Below, in pieces: positions 45,640 to 53,166 of a stretch of 64,000 nt of DNA. The position numbers and the translations under genes were made by a program. The notes beneath the pieces are model-generated. The model saw only the letters and a list, made by a program, of their open reading frames with translations. It was not told where the DNA came from and searched no databases. Each line of letters starts with the position of its first letter. The stretch's first letter is position 1. The DNA lies in the IMG/VR virus record IMGVR_UViG_3300008952_000030, positions 1 through 64,000 of that record; one strand, 5' to 3'. The stretch comes from a virus.

Positions 45640-46049
45640 TATAGCAACCTTCCCTTCCCCCAGAAATGCCGTTCTTTTCTATTTTGCACAATCAAGAACG
45701 CATCAATGTACTTATCACCCCTTCTTTCTACGATTCTTGCCTGGTAAAGCTCCAAGATTCCGTATTTTGGCTTTGGTTGTCGCTTTGCATACTTCTTTCT
45801 AGGGGGAGGCTTGTTGAGAAAATTTACACAAGCCTGAGCCAACTCTTCGGCGGTTGCTTCAATCCCCTTGTACGCCTCAAAATCCATGTCGATTCTAGCC
45901 GCGATCACCCAGCGCTTGGAGCCAAACTTGGGAATGTCCCAAAAATTGGAACCATGATACTTTCCCCTCTTTAGTTTCAAAGCATTGGTTTCAAAAAAAT
46001 ATTCCGGTATCTCTCTCAAATCACATTCGATTTCATTTAAATTAGACAT
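45639..46049 (-). CDS. Hypothetical basic protein
   Basis: 136 residues from ATG 46049, overlapping the glutaredoxin end. LREIPEYFFETNALKLKRGK, then CVNFLNKPPPRKKYAKRQPK, a basic loop, and IVERRGDKYIDAFLIVQNRK. Possibly nucleic-acid binding. Confidence 0.5.
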   Translation of the reverse strand: MSNLNEIECDLREIPEYFFETNALKLKRGKYHGSNFWDIPKFGSKRWVIAARIDMDFEAYKGIEATAEELAQACVNFLNKPPPRKKYAKRQPKPKYGILELYQARIVERRGDKYIDAFLIVQNRKERHFWGKGRLL

Positions 46050-46290
46050 CGAGCATGCCTGAAAGATCATCGTAGCCGCCAATAAAGCTTGTTTTGCCGG
46101 TAAGCTTGTTGTTTTCTAAAATGATGGGGATGGTAGCATGATTGTAATACCTCTTTGCTTCCTCCATGCCTTCGACGTCTTCTTCCATATTCAAAAAAAC
46201 ATATTCAAGACTTGCTTCCTTCAGAAGACGAATGGAGTTGATACAAAACGGACACCTAGATGTTCCATAAATTATATATCTGTTATCCAT
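46042..46290 (-). CDS. Glutaredoxin
   Basis: 82 residues from ATG 46290. YIIYGTSRCPFCINSIRLLK with active site C13-P-F-C16, HATIPIILEN (cis-Pro) and GGYDDL (glutathione-site G-G-x-D-D). Reduces disulphides, often for ribonucleotide reductase, which is not in this window. Confidence 0.88.
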   Translation of the reverse strand: MDNRYIIYGTSRCPFCINSIRLLKEASLEYVFLNMEEDVEGMEEAKRYYNHATIPIILENNKLTGKTSFIGGYDDLSGMLDV

Positions 46291-46579
46291 GCAACAATGC
46301 CTTTCCCGCCAGTGTATCGTTAATGTCCTCAACATTCCCGACAACCACGATATCAGTACCAGACTGCCCCCTAGACAAAGAAATTGTACAAAACTCCTCT
46401 ATAGTGCTAATGCCGTCTATCATCCCTTCGGCGAGTCTCTTCGACATCGAAGGGTTCTGCCTGATATAAATAACGTGTTCTGGGTTTATGAAGATATCTC
46501 TTAGAGTATACTTCATCTTATTCACTGGTGATGCAGTAGGAGAAACGTTCCTGTACACCTCTTTAAGTTTAACAATCAT
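46283..46579 (-). CDS. Hypothetical protein
   Basis: 98 residues. YTLRDIFINPEHVIYIRQNP, then helical and GTDIVVVGNVEDIND. Overlaps glutaredoxin by eight bases. LytTR-like or small regulatory folds are possible; not assigned. Confidence 0.5.
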   Translation of the reverse strand: MIVKLKEVYRNVSPTASPVNKMKYTLRDIFINPEHVIYIRQNPSMSKRLAEGMIDGISTIEEFCTISLSRGQSGTDIVVVGNVEDINDTLAGKALLHG

Positions 46580-46791
46580 AATCTCATTCCTTCTTCCACT
46601 ATGTACGCTTGTCTCTTGTTAACCAACCATTGTGATCCTTCATATATGATGTTATAAGCGGAGTCAGTGTCGGACACTATCAAAAATACTCCAGGCTCTT
46701 TAAGCTTCTTTACATCCGTCGGATTGTCCCCGTTAAGAAGGACGGTGGCGGAGGGGATGTATATTAAATTGCTCTTATGTCGGTTCTTCAT
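46576..46791 (-). CDS. Small beta-rich protein
   Basis: 71 residues from ATG 46791. NLIYIPSATVLLNGDNPTDV, GVFLIVSDTDSAYNIIYEGS, WLVNKRQAYIVEEG. Compact beta-barrel candidate. Confidence 0.5.
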   Translation of the reverse strand: MKNRHKSNLIYIPSATVLLNGDNPTDVKKLKEPGVFLIVSDTDSAYNIIYEGSQWLVNKRQAYIVEEGMRL

Positions 46792-47059
46792 TTTCCTCCC
46801 CCTCGCTTGCTGTATGAATCGCCGCAGCATAATCTGAAATTATCTTAGAGCAATCGTCTAAAAGCATGTCTGCTTTCAGTGCTTGACTTCTGGCGCTCTC
46901 TACCATCTCTAAAAACTTAGAAAAATTTCCACCTGCATCCAGGTTATTGACAGTATCAGATGCGTCTGCCAACTGACAGAGTGCCTTCTTTACTAAGTCA
47001 TCAACCTCTTGAGGTATGTCCTCTATCTCCACAGTATATTGTATTCTCACCTTCATCAC
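46775..47059 (-). CDS. Hypothetical helical protein
   Basis: 94 residues. MMKVRIQYTVEIEDIPQEVD, then helical (LVKKALCQLADASDTVNNLD) with acidic end. ATGA overlap with the protease-like gene. Confidence 0.5.
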   Translation of the reverse strand: MMKVRIQYTVEIEDIPQEVDDLVKKALCQLADASDTVNNLDAGGNFSKFLEMVESARSQALKADMLLDDCSKIISDYAAAIHTASEGEENEEPT

Positions 47060-47379
47060 TGATCCTTATATTGCCTTAGACATTCATTTCTTAATTTGAA
47101 AAACCTTTCGTTTAGAGGCGTAAGAGACAAAGACACCACCATGTCTTCCGCCATGTTCCAAGCAGCTGTTTCGCTTGTATCAGGATACAAAACGACATGC
47201 GATGCTTCATGCAATAGCGTATGATATTGCTCCTCTTCAGGAGAGGATGAGTTAATCTCTACTATACCAGCGTCGCTAAAAAAGGCGTTATCGCCCACTC
47301 TGTCGTAGTATATCTCTACATCGTACTCGTTATAGAGAAAGCTCTCCAAGATTCTAATACTCTGTTGAATCGTTTTCAT
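47056..47379 (-). CDS. Small HExxH metalloprotease-like protein, apparently leaderless
   Basis: 107 residues from ATG 47379. HTLLHEASHVVLYPDTSETA gives H-E-A-S-H with a downstream AAWNMAEDM helix that can provide the third ligand. The -10 box of the promoter at 47386 ends seven bases before the ATG, so transcription should start at the start codon itself. No ribosome-binding site is visible. Confidence 0.65.
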   Translation of the reverse strand: MKTIQQSIRILESFLYNEYDVEIYYDRVGDNAFFSDAGIVEINSSSPEEEQYHTLLHEASHVVLYPDTSETAAWNMAEDMVVSLSLTPLNERFFKLRNECLRQYKDQ

Positions 47380-47385
47380 ATTAAA

Positions 47386-47414
47386 AGTATACCACCAGGG
47401 CTTAAAAAAGTCAA
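47386..47414 (-). promoter_or_regulatory. Sigma-70-type promoter for leaderless mRNA
   Basis: TTGACT (47409-47414), 17-base spacer, TATACT (47386-47391), then TTTAAT and ATG. Confidence 0.8.
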
Positions 47415-47419
47415 GTATT

Positions 47420-47695
47420 TTATCCAAATTTGGATAGTATAACAGCACCGATAGTGCCGGCGAAGCTTGTAAACATTATCCACATCATTCTTGCAGAAGT
47501 AGACTTCCAAGCCTCTAGTTCTCTCAAACGGGCATACAACCCTTCGTCTGGATGGTACACCGCGTTCTTAATTTCCGCTATGTCTACATGCATTTCGTTC
47601 TGCTTCTCACGTGAGGCGCCTATATCATTCACCAACTGATTCAGCTTTAGATCTAGTCGGGCTTCAAATTCTTTGCTGCAATTCTCTATTGACAT
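47420..47695 (-). CDS. XhlA-like membrane-anchored protein (possible holin-type)
   Basis: 91 residues. N-terminal coiled coil (LDLKLNQLVNDIGASREKQN; HVDIAEIKN), then a C-terminal membrane span (MMWIMFTSFAGTIGAVILSK). The order coiled coil then C-terminal anchor matches haemolysin XhlA-type phage lysis proteins. No endolysin is adjacent, so lysis is only a suggestion. Confidence 0.6.
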   Translation of the reverse strand: MSIENCSKEFEARLDLKLNQLVNDIGASREKQNEMHVDIAEIKNAVYHPDEGLYARLRELEAWKSTSARMMWIMFTSFAGTIGAVILSKFG

Positions 47696-47729
47696 GGAAT
47701 ATCCTCCTACCAGGAATGAGACAGAATAA

Positions 47730-49307
47730 TTAGTCTCCCATTTCTATAATAGCGTGGTTAGTTGTCAAAAGAGTGCCTGCTACTGACGCTGCATTGCGCA
47801 GAGCGCTCCTTGTCACCTTAACAGGATCGATGATTCCTACTTCAAACATGTCAACCAATTCGCCGGTTGCAAAGTTGATGCCCGTTCCGGCTGAAGCCTC
47901 TGTGATTGCGCTTAGTGTCTCTTCTACATCCATCCCACAGTTAGTAGCCATTTGGCGGATGGGCTCCTCCAGAGCGCGGCGTATAATAGAAACGCCCGCT
48001 TCTTGATGCTCATTGTCGGTATTTACTTTAAGCTCTGTCGAAGTTCTCAACAAGGCAGTGCCTCCACCTGAAATAACTCCCTCAAGCTGAGCTGAGCGCA
48101 CTGCCTCTAGAGCATCCTCAATACGGTGCTTCTTTTCTATCATTTCAATCTCGGTTGCTGCTCCAACACGAATAACTGCGACGCCGGAAGCCAAACGAGT
48201 AACTCTATCCTGCACTCTCTCCGCTTGATGCAGAGAGTCAGTTTGCTCAACCTCCGCCTTAAGGGCGTCGATTCTATTCTCAACCTCGTCCAAGTCTCCT
48301 GCTCCGCCGACAACGGTTGTCAGCCCCTTCTCAATCTCGATTGTCTTCGAAGAGCCGAAGTCAGTCAACTTAGCCTCCTTAAGCTTGTCTCCGGCTGAGC
48401 GTCGAAAATACTTAGCACCAACTGATATCGCCAAGTCACTCATGATACCTCTTCTTTCTTCTCCGTATCTAGGTGCCTTAACTGCCGCCACCTTCATCGT
48501 CCCTCTCATGGAGTTCATAATCAATGCCGCAAGAGCTTGCCCCTCAATGTCATCGGCTACAATAACAAACGGACGACTCTCGCGGGCAGCAATCTCTAGC
48601 GCTGGTAAAATCTGATCAACAGTTTCAATCTTTTCATCAGTAACTAAGAAAACAGGATCCTCATAGCGCACAACTCCACGCCTGTCATCGGTGATAAAAG
48701 CTGTAGCTGCATAGCCAGAGTCAAACCTGAAGCCCTCCATCAAGTCAAGACTTGTATCTACCGAGCGCGCTTCCTCAATAGTGATGGAGCCGTCCTTCCC
48801 AACCTTGTCGACAGCCAAAGCAACCAAGTTTCCAATGTCTTCGTCTCCATTAGCAGAAATAGTAGCAATGTGAGCAACGTCATCAGCGCTCTGAATCGGG
48901 CGCGCAGCATTAAGAAGCAACTTATTTACTTCCACAACTGCTTTGTCGATGCCTCTCTTTACTTCGATGGGAGCTGAAGAGTCTGCGTTCATCCTGTCGG
49001 AGGCTGCGTTGAAGATGGCGCGAGCTAACACTGTAGAGGTGGTTGTACCATCCCCAGCGTCGACATTAGTCTTTGCTGCTGCCTGCTTAACAACCTGTGC
49101 ACCAGCATTCATGAACTCATCTTCAAATTCAATGAACTTGGCTACAGTGACTCCATCCTTGGTGATGATGGGGCGCTTACCCTTTTCATGAATAATTACA
49201 TTTCTACCCCTAGGGCCCAATGTTGAAGCAACGTTGTCGGCTAAGACATTAACTCCATCAAGTATTTTTTGTCGGAGGCAAGCTCCAGATGCGAATTTTT
49301 TAGACAT
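47730..49307 (-). CDS. groEL: Chaperonin GroEL
   Basis: 525 residues. TLGPRGRNVIIHEKG, DGTTTSTVLARAIF (ATP site), IEEARSVDTSLDLMEGFRFD and GGTALLRTSTEL are chaperonin signatures. The usual C-terminal GGM repeats are missing (ends HAIIEMGD). No groES gene is visible nearby. Assembles a folding ring. AGGAAA precedes the ATG and a promoter lies at 49345. Viral GroEL is known from a few large phages. Confidence 0.97.
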   Translation of the reverse strand: MSKKFASGACLRQKILDGVNVLADNVASTLGPRGRNVIIHEKGKRPIITKDGVTVAKFIEFEDEFMNAGAQVVKQAAAKTNVDAGDGTTTSTVLARAIFNAASDRMNADSSAPIEVKRGIDKAVVEVNKLLLNAARPIQSADDVAHIATISANGDEDIGNLVALAVDKVGKDGSITIEEARSVDTSLDLMEGFRFDSGYAATAFITDDRRGVVRYEDPVFLVTDEKIETVDQILPALEIAARESRPFVIVADDIEGQALAALIMNSMRGTMKVAAVKAPRYGEERRGIMSDLAISVGAKYFRRSAGDKLKEAKLTDFGSSKTIEIEKGLTTVVGGAGDLDEVENRIDALKAEVEQTDSLHQAERVQDRVTRLASGVAVIRVGAATEIEMIEKKHRIEDALEAVRSAQLEGVISGGGTALLRTSTELKVNTDNEHQEAGVSIIRRALEEPIRQMATNCGMDVEETLSAITEASAGTGINFATGELVDMFEVGIIDPVKVTRSALRNAASVAGTLLTTNHAIIEMGD

Positions 49308-49344
49308 GTTTTCCTCTCGTTAGTTGTTTAAAACGATATATTAT

Positions 49345-49373
49345 ATTATAAACACATTTTAGTGTATTGTAAA
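49345..49373 (-). promoter_or_regulatory. Sigma-70-type promoter
   Basis: TTTACA (49368-49373), 17-base spacer, TATAAT (49345-49350), before groEL. Confidence 0.75.
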
Positions 49374-49382
49374 GGGGATTCG

Positions 49383-50399
49383 TTATTTATTTTGAACTTT
49401 TTCTGCAGACTTCTTTGTCTTTTCTGCTTTCTTTGCTGTTTTGCCGGCAAGCTTCTTAGTCTTTTTCGGTTCTGTCGTAACATACAATAGATCAGTCACC
49501 TGCGAGTTTAAATCACTCAAAGTTGTCAGTAAATTTTCAAACTTCGCGTTTAGGGCATCAAGTATTGCTTGGGTTTTCCTCTCTATTCCTGAAAACCTAA
49601 GAGTTGTAAGCTTCCTTACTTCCCTTTCTGTTTTCAACTTTTTAAGGGAGACACTGAACTGTGTCTTATAAACTGGTAGCAAGCCCCAATAGTTGGGGGA
49701 CGCTTCATCATTATCGATATCGAATTCGTAAAACTCGATTGCGTCTCCAAGCTTGTCGGCAACAATGTACCGTATGCCCGAAGGGTATGTTTGAAGGGCT
49801 AATTGCAGCTTGTCTAAAGAGCCCTTTATGTTTGTCCTCCTGCTCTTTATCAACTTTAAAGAAACCGGAGTGCCGGGGAAAGCGACGTCTACCACACCAT
49901 TCTCTCTATCATCCGTTGGAATTCTCACGCCTCCGAACACCATTGCCATGAGAGACTCGAACAAGAAGCCGGATATAGACTCGTCTGGAGCTACCGAAAG
50001 ATTATAAAATATCCTTAACAACTGAATTCTAGATATTGCTGCAGCGTGATCTGATACATCCACTCTCCTTTCAGAGAGTATGCTGTTAATTCCTGTTATG
50101 AAGCCTTCTAGGTTCGTTATGTCTCGCGGAAGGCGGGCGCCCTCTATGGCTTTCACCAGCTTTTCGCGCTCAGCGTCGTAGTTGCCTTCGTTAACAGACA
50201 TCCAACTAGGATCAATACGAAAGTCAGGTATTAGTAGGCAAACCTCGTTTTGTGAATCGGAGGCGGGGGTATCCTCAGAGGACTCAGACACCGCAGGAGC
50301 AGCAGTTAGGGTCCGTTCGACAAGCTCCAGCAGGCTTTCCATATCAAAAGCCTGCTTTTGCTTTTTTGCTTTATTAATTATCTCATCCACTCTAGACAT
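49383..50399 (-). CDS. Putative PD-(D/E)xK-like protein with Lys/Ala-rich tail
   Basis: 338 residues from ATG 50399 (GAGG seven bases before). FLFESLMAMVFGG, then NGVVDVAFPGTPVSLKLIKS and IKGSLDKLQLAL, fit E...D...x-L-K of a restriction-endonuclease-like core, a layout recurring in phage proteins. The last 30 residues are Lys/Ala-rich (KKTKKLAGKTAKKAEKTKKS), like histone-H1 tails, suggesting DNA binding. Nuclease activity is inference. Confidence 0.6.
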   Translation of the reverse strand: MSRVDEIINKAKKQKQAFDMESLLELVERTLTAAPAVSESSEDTPASDSQNEVCLLIPDFRIDPSWMSVNEGNYDAEREKLVKAIEGARLPRDITNLEGFITGINSILSERRVDVSDHAAAISRIQLLRIFYNLSVAPDESISGFLFESLMAMVFGGVRIPTDDRENGVVDVAFPGTPVSLKLIKSRRTNIKGSLDKLQLALQTYPSGIRYIVADKLGDAIEFYEFDIDNDEASPNYWGLLPVYKTQFSVSLKKLKTEREVRKLTTLRFSGIERKTQAILDALNAKFENLLTTLSDLNSQVTDLLYVTTEPKKTKKLAGKTAKKAEKTKKSAEKVQNK

Positions 50400-50429
50400 G
50401 TGCACACCTCAATACATAATTAGTTCCAT

Positions 50430-51128
50430 TTAAACAATAATGTCAGCAATTCCCAGCTCGACAGCTTGCTCTGCAGACAAATAAACATCAATGTGTTTTT
50501 TGAGGTACTTCTTAATTTCTCTCTCTGTCATATTTGATTCGGCAGCAAGACACTCAACGTATCTCTCTTGGATCCACCTAACTTCTTCAATTTCATTTTC
50601 CATGTTTGTGAGATTGCCATGGTATCCACCATTGACACTATGTATCATAACTCTGCAATTTGCACCTATCTTTCTTTTCCCCTTCGTCCCTGCAGCTAGC
50701 AGCACAACACCGGCAGACATTACCTTCCCCATTCCAATCGTGCTGATATCACAAGATTGTTTCACCATTCCCATAGTGTCATAGATGGCGAACATTTCCG
50801 CCGCGACGCCACCATGAGATGAAATAAGAAATTCAATAGGTTTGCACTCTTGCTCTTCACCGTCGGCATGAAGGCGTCGGGACAATTCCTTAAGGAACAT
50901 AAACGACTGCACAATGTCAGAAGCATTATCCTCAGTCAAATCTCCATACAAAGAGATGCTCCTAATCAAGCTCGAGCCATCGCTTTGCGGCTGCTCAATA
51001 TTGTTGATAATGATAAATCTCTCTTCGGCGTCAAGAAGTCCCTCGTTCGGATTTTCGAGGATAACTTCCTGCTCTTCTACCAGCTCTTCCTCTACTTTCT
51101 TCTTACCCTTGTTTTTTTCTTTTGGCAT
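50430..51128 (-). CDS. ClpP-like serine protease
   Basis: 232 residues. ClpP/crotonase fold with complete triad: S138 in KVMSAGVVLLAAGTKGKR, H163 in RVMIHSVNGG, D214 in KKHIDVYLSAEQAVELG. An extra charged N-terminal ~35 residues (KEKNKGKKKVEEELVEEQ) is not in host ClpP. Could work with host ClpX/ClpA, or act as a prohead protease, since some phage maturation proteases belong to this clan. No clpX is seen. Confidence 0.85.
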   Translation of the reverse strand: MPKEKNKGKKKVEEELVEEQEVILENPNEGLLDAEERFIIINNIEQPQSDGSSLIRSISLYGDLTEDNASDIVQSFMFLKELSRRLHADGEEQECKPIEFLISSHGGVAAEMFAIYDTMGMVKQSCDISTIGMGKVMSAGVVLLAAGTKGKRKIGANCRVMIHSVNGGYHGNLTNMENEIEEVRWIQERYVECLAAESNMTEREIKKYLKKHIDVYLSAEQAVELGIADIIV

Positions 51129-51399
51129 TGATAATCCTTTCCTTGCCAGTTTTTGATATTTCTGATAAACTAAATGATAATCCGTTCGCGAATTCCTTCA
51201 GAGATTCCTTGTCCTTGAAGTCCCTCTGCAAAAGCACGATTTTTTTATTGTGTGTAGGATCATAGCCACTACCTGATTCCTTGCCACCGACTTCTTTGAT
51301 TGCTCGCTTGAGGAGCCTCTGACTATCGGAAACCAACTGGAACACATAAGTGTCGCTTTCTTTGCTAACCTTCCACGTGACTGCTTTAATTTCTGGCAT
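51103..51399 (-). CDS. Small hypothetical protein
   Basis: 98 residues from ATG 51399 (AAGGAGG upstream). MPEIKAVTWKVSKESDTYVF, then basic helical end. Overlaps the ClpP start by 26 bases. Confidence 0.55.
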   Translation of the reverse strand: MPEIKAVTWKVSKESDTYVFQLVSDSQRLLKRAIKEVGGKESGSGYDPTHNKKIVLLQRDFKDKESLKEFANGLSFSLSEISKTGKERIINAKRKKQG

Positions 51400-51412
51400 C
51401 TTCTGTCCTCCT

Positions 51413-51793
51413 TTATTTTCTTTTCCTATCTCTCTTTCTTCCATACTGTACCGCTTCGTCCCACGTCGTATAATTTACATACCTATAGAACGTCTCCGGT
51501 AGAGAGACTATCACATTTGCAATGACTGCGTCTCTCCACTTAACAATTATCTCTGAGTCGAGTAATTTACGCTTTTTTATTTCTTCTGGCGATACTCCTG
51601 ACTCTTCCAAATATTTGTATTTTTTCTCTAGCGCTACTCGCATGTCGGTGTCCAGTGCCATCAGCATGTCTAGCATTCCGTCCTCTAGTTTCCTGTAGGC
51701 GCTGGAAGCATAGCCCAGGTTTAAACAATAAGATATAAATTTGTGCGATAAAACGCCCGCAAAAAAAAGCCCAGCTGCAATCCATAAATCCAT
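51413..51793 (-). CDS. Membrane-anchored protein, apparently leaderless
   Basis: 126 residues. N-terminal span (LWIAAGLFFAGVLSHKFISY), then a cytoplasmic helical part (SGVSPEEIKKRKLLDSEIIV). The promoter's TATAAT ends seven bases before the ATG, so the mRNA should begin at the start codon. Confidence 0.6.
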   Translation of the reverse strand: MDLWIAAGLFFAGVLSHKFISYCLNLGYASSAYRKLEDGMLDMLMALDTDMRVALEKKYKYLEESGVSPEEIKKRKLLDSEIIVKWRDAVIANVIVSLPETFYRYVNYTTWDEAVQYGRKRDRKRK

Positions 51794-51799
51794 AACTAA

Positions 51800-51827
51800 A
51801 TTATACCAGTTTTAAAACATTTGTCAA
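51800..51827 (-). promoter_or_regulatory. Extended -10 promoter for leaderless mRNA
   Basis: TTGACA (51822-51827), 16-base spacer ending TGG, TATAAT (51800-51805). Six bases then ATG. Confidence 0.8.
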
Positions 51828-51828
51828 T

Positions 51829-51870
51829 AAAAAAACCCCCTTTTCTGTTTTTAAAGAAAAGAGGGGTTTG
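51829..51870 (-). terminator. Strong intrinsic terminator
   Basis: Minus strand CCCCTCTTTTCT / AGAAAAGGGGG stem (one bulge), 9-base loop, then seven T. Ends the transcript of the acidic gene at 51890-52495, directly before the next promoter. Confidence 0.88.
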
Positions 51871-51889
51871 TAAGAAGCTGCCACAAGTA

Positions 51890-52495
51890 CTACTTTTTTG
51901 AAGTATTTATACTCTCTCGTAGTATTCTTTTGGTAACACGCTTCAAAATCTCATTCACCATGTTGTCGAAATCTTCGTTAGTCACAACGTCGAGATCCTC
52001 TAGAAGCTCATCGTCGTCGGCAAGCTCGTCACCGGGCATTTCTGCCTCTGGTGGGACTTCGCCCATCTCCATCTCAGCTTCGAGTGGCTCATCCTCCGCT
52101 CCAAGCTCCTCCTCTCCAGCACCGGCAGCGCGGAGTCTATCCCCTAGAGCTACGAGGATTTCTGCTTCCTCTTCGCTAAGAGACATCTCGCCCTCTTCCT
52201 CTGGTGCGTCAAGAGCAGGCTCATCATCAAGAGCAGGCTCATCATCAAGAGCAGGCTCATCATCAAGAGCAGGTTCACCGTCAAGCTCATCTTCTCCGGC
52301 TGGTTCCAACTCCTCCTCGTCTCGGGCGTACGCAGGTGCGCCCATCTCGTTGATCTCTTCCTCTTCAGTGACTGTCTCGTCGATATCGGTGTCTTCTTCT
52401 GACTCCTTTATAAACTTGCTACCACCAATGGTATCGAGGGAAGCCAACTTCATAAATCTACGAATAGTTGCCTCCGAGAGTAGTTTCTTGCTCAT
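51890..52495 (-). CDS. Acidic structural-type protein with EPALDD repeats
   Basis: 201 residues, very acidic. N-terminus MSKKLLSEATIRRFMKLASL is a leader type I associate with marine phage virion proteins, and contains L-S-E. Four tandem EPALDD units are encoded by an 18-base DNA repeat (52209-52282). A C-terminal helix (DNMVNEILKRVTKRILRES) is basic. Suggests scaffold or internal head protein; no enzyme motif. Confidence 0.65.
   Translation of the reverse strand: MSKKLLSEATIRRFMKLASLDTIGGSKFIKESEEDTDIDETVTEEEEINEMGAPAYARDEEELEPAGEDELDGEPALDDEPALDDEPALDDEPALDAPEEEGEMSLSEEEAEILVALGDRLRAAGAGEEELGAEDEPLEAEMEMGEVPPEAEMPGDELADDDELLEDLDVVTNEDFDNMVNEILKRVTKRILRESINTSKK
52209..52282 (-). repeat. 18-base coding tandem repeat, four copies
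   Basis: Plus-strand unit AAGAGCAGGCTCATCATC repeated three times exactly and once degenerate; encodes EPALDD in the acidic protein. Likely to vary in copy number by slippage. Confidence 0.85.
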
Positions 52496-52522
52496 AATGA
52501 CTTTCTCCTTTGTTTAGTTCTT

Positions 52523-52538
52523 TTTAATTGCAATTAAA
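52523..52538. promoter_or_regulatory. 16-base perfect palindrome
   Basis: TTTAATTGCAATTAAA in the leader of the acidic-protein gene, about 28 bases before its ATG. Possible operator or RNA hairpin. An ACTATTTAC box lies 19 bases further upstream. Confidence 0.45.
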
Positions 52539-52582
52539 GAAACAAATTTTCTTACAGTAAATAGTTTTCACATTGACAAAAG

Positions 52583-52831
52583 TCAGGTTTTTTTAATACA
52601 CAATTCTCTTCCTCTCTTTCGCACCTTTTCTAACGCCTGTTGTTCTATTTGCCTGATTCTCACAAAACTAACTCCCAGTCTTTCCCCTACTTGCTCTAGT
52701 GTCATTTCGCCGTGCTTATAGACAGCTATTAAAGAACAATTAAAATCCTCTTCGAAGTCCATCCACATCCTGCACTCAGTCTGATCACACGCATAATTTC
52801 TTTCCATACACTCTCGAGAACATTGCTTCAT
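52583..52831 (-). CDS. Minimal sigma-70 region 4 protein with Cys-rich N-terminus
   Basis: 82 residues. MTLEQVGERLGVSFVRIRQI then EQQALEKVRKR (43-73) is a sigma region 4.2 helix-turn-helix, the part that reads the -35 box. Regions 2 and 3 are absent. Upstream, C4, C8, C15 and C20 (RECMERNYACDQTECRMW) may bind zinc. Could redirect host RNA polymerase to phage promoters, as T4 appropriation factors do. Best local candidate for switching to the ACTAnTTAY-box region. Confidence 0.8.
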   Translation of the reverse strand: MKQCSRECMERNYACDQTECRMWMDFEEDFNCSLIAVYKHGEMTLEQVGERLGVSFVRIRQIEQQALEKVRKRGRELCIKKT

Positions 52832-53166
52832 TTAATTAACTCCTTCGCTATCATGTCAAACAACTCATCCTTTTCTTCGCTTGAGAGGGAGTAGTCTTCA
52901 AGAAGCTCCCTCCCTTTGTCTAATAACTTTTTTGTCTTCATAATTCTTCTCTTGCCTTGTTTCGCCAATTCAAATTTAATAGAAGTTATATACTCTAGTA
53001 TTCTTTCATCGTTGTTCAGATAGCCAGACACCATGCTCTGAAAGAACTCTGTCTGCGTCAACCCATCGTGACGGAGGCGTATTCTCAAATCAGCATGTCT
53101 CTTGTCATCGTCGATAAAAACTATCGTCTTACCCTCTTTGCCATATTTATATGCTTTCTTATCTGA
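52828..53166 (-). CDS. Hypothetical protein
   Basis: 112 residues from ATG 53166, overlapping the IMP dehydrogenase stop. KTIVFIDDDKRHADLRIRLR then HDGLTQTEFFQSMVSGYLNN: the T-Q-T-E-F-F helix is like ribbon-helix-helix/Arc-type DNA-binding ends. Lys-rich middle. Regulatory role possible. Confidence 0.55.
   Translation of the reverse strand, partial: SDKKAYKYGKEGKTIVFIDDDKRHADLRIRLRHDGLTQTEFFQSMVSGYLNNDERILEYITSIKFELAKQGKRRIMKTKKLLDKGRELLEDYSLSSEEKDELFDMIAKELIK

Noticed and set aside
51930-52517. Plus-strand 195-codon frame, almost all Ser/Ala/Pro
   Set aside because: It is the antisense of the Glu/Asp-rich gene at 51890-52495; acidic codons read as Ser/Leu on the other strand. No ribosome-binding site and opposite to every other gene.
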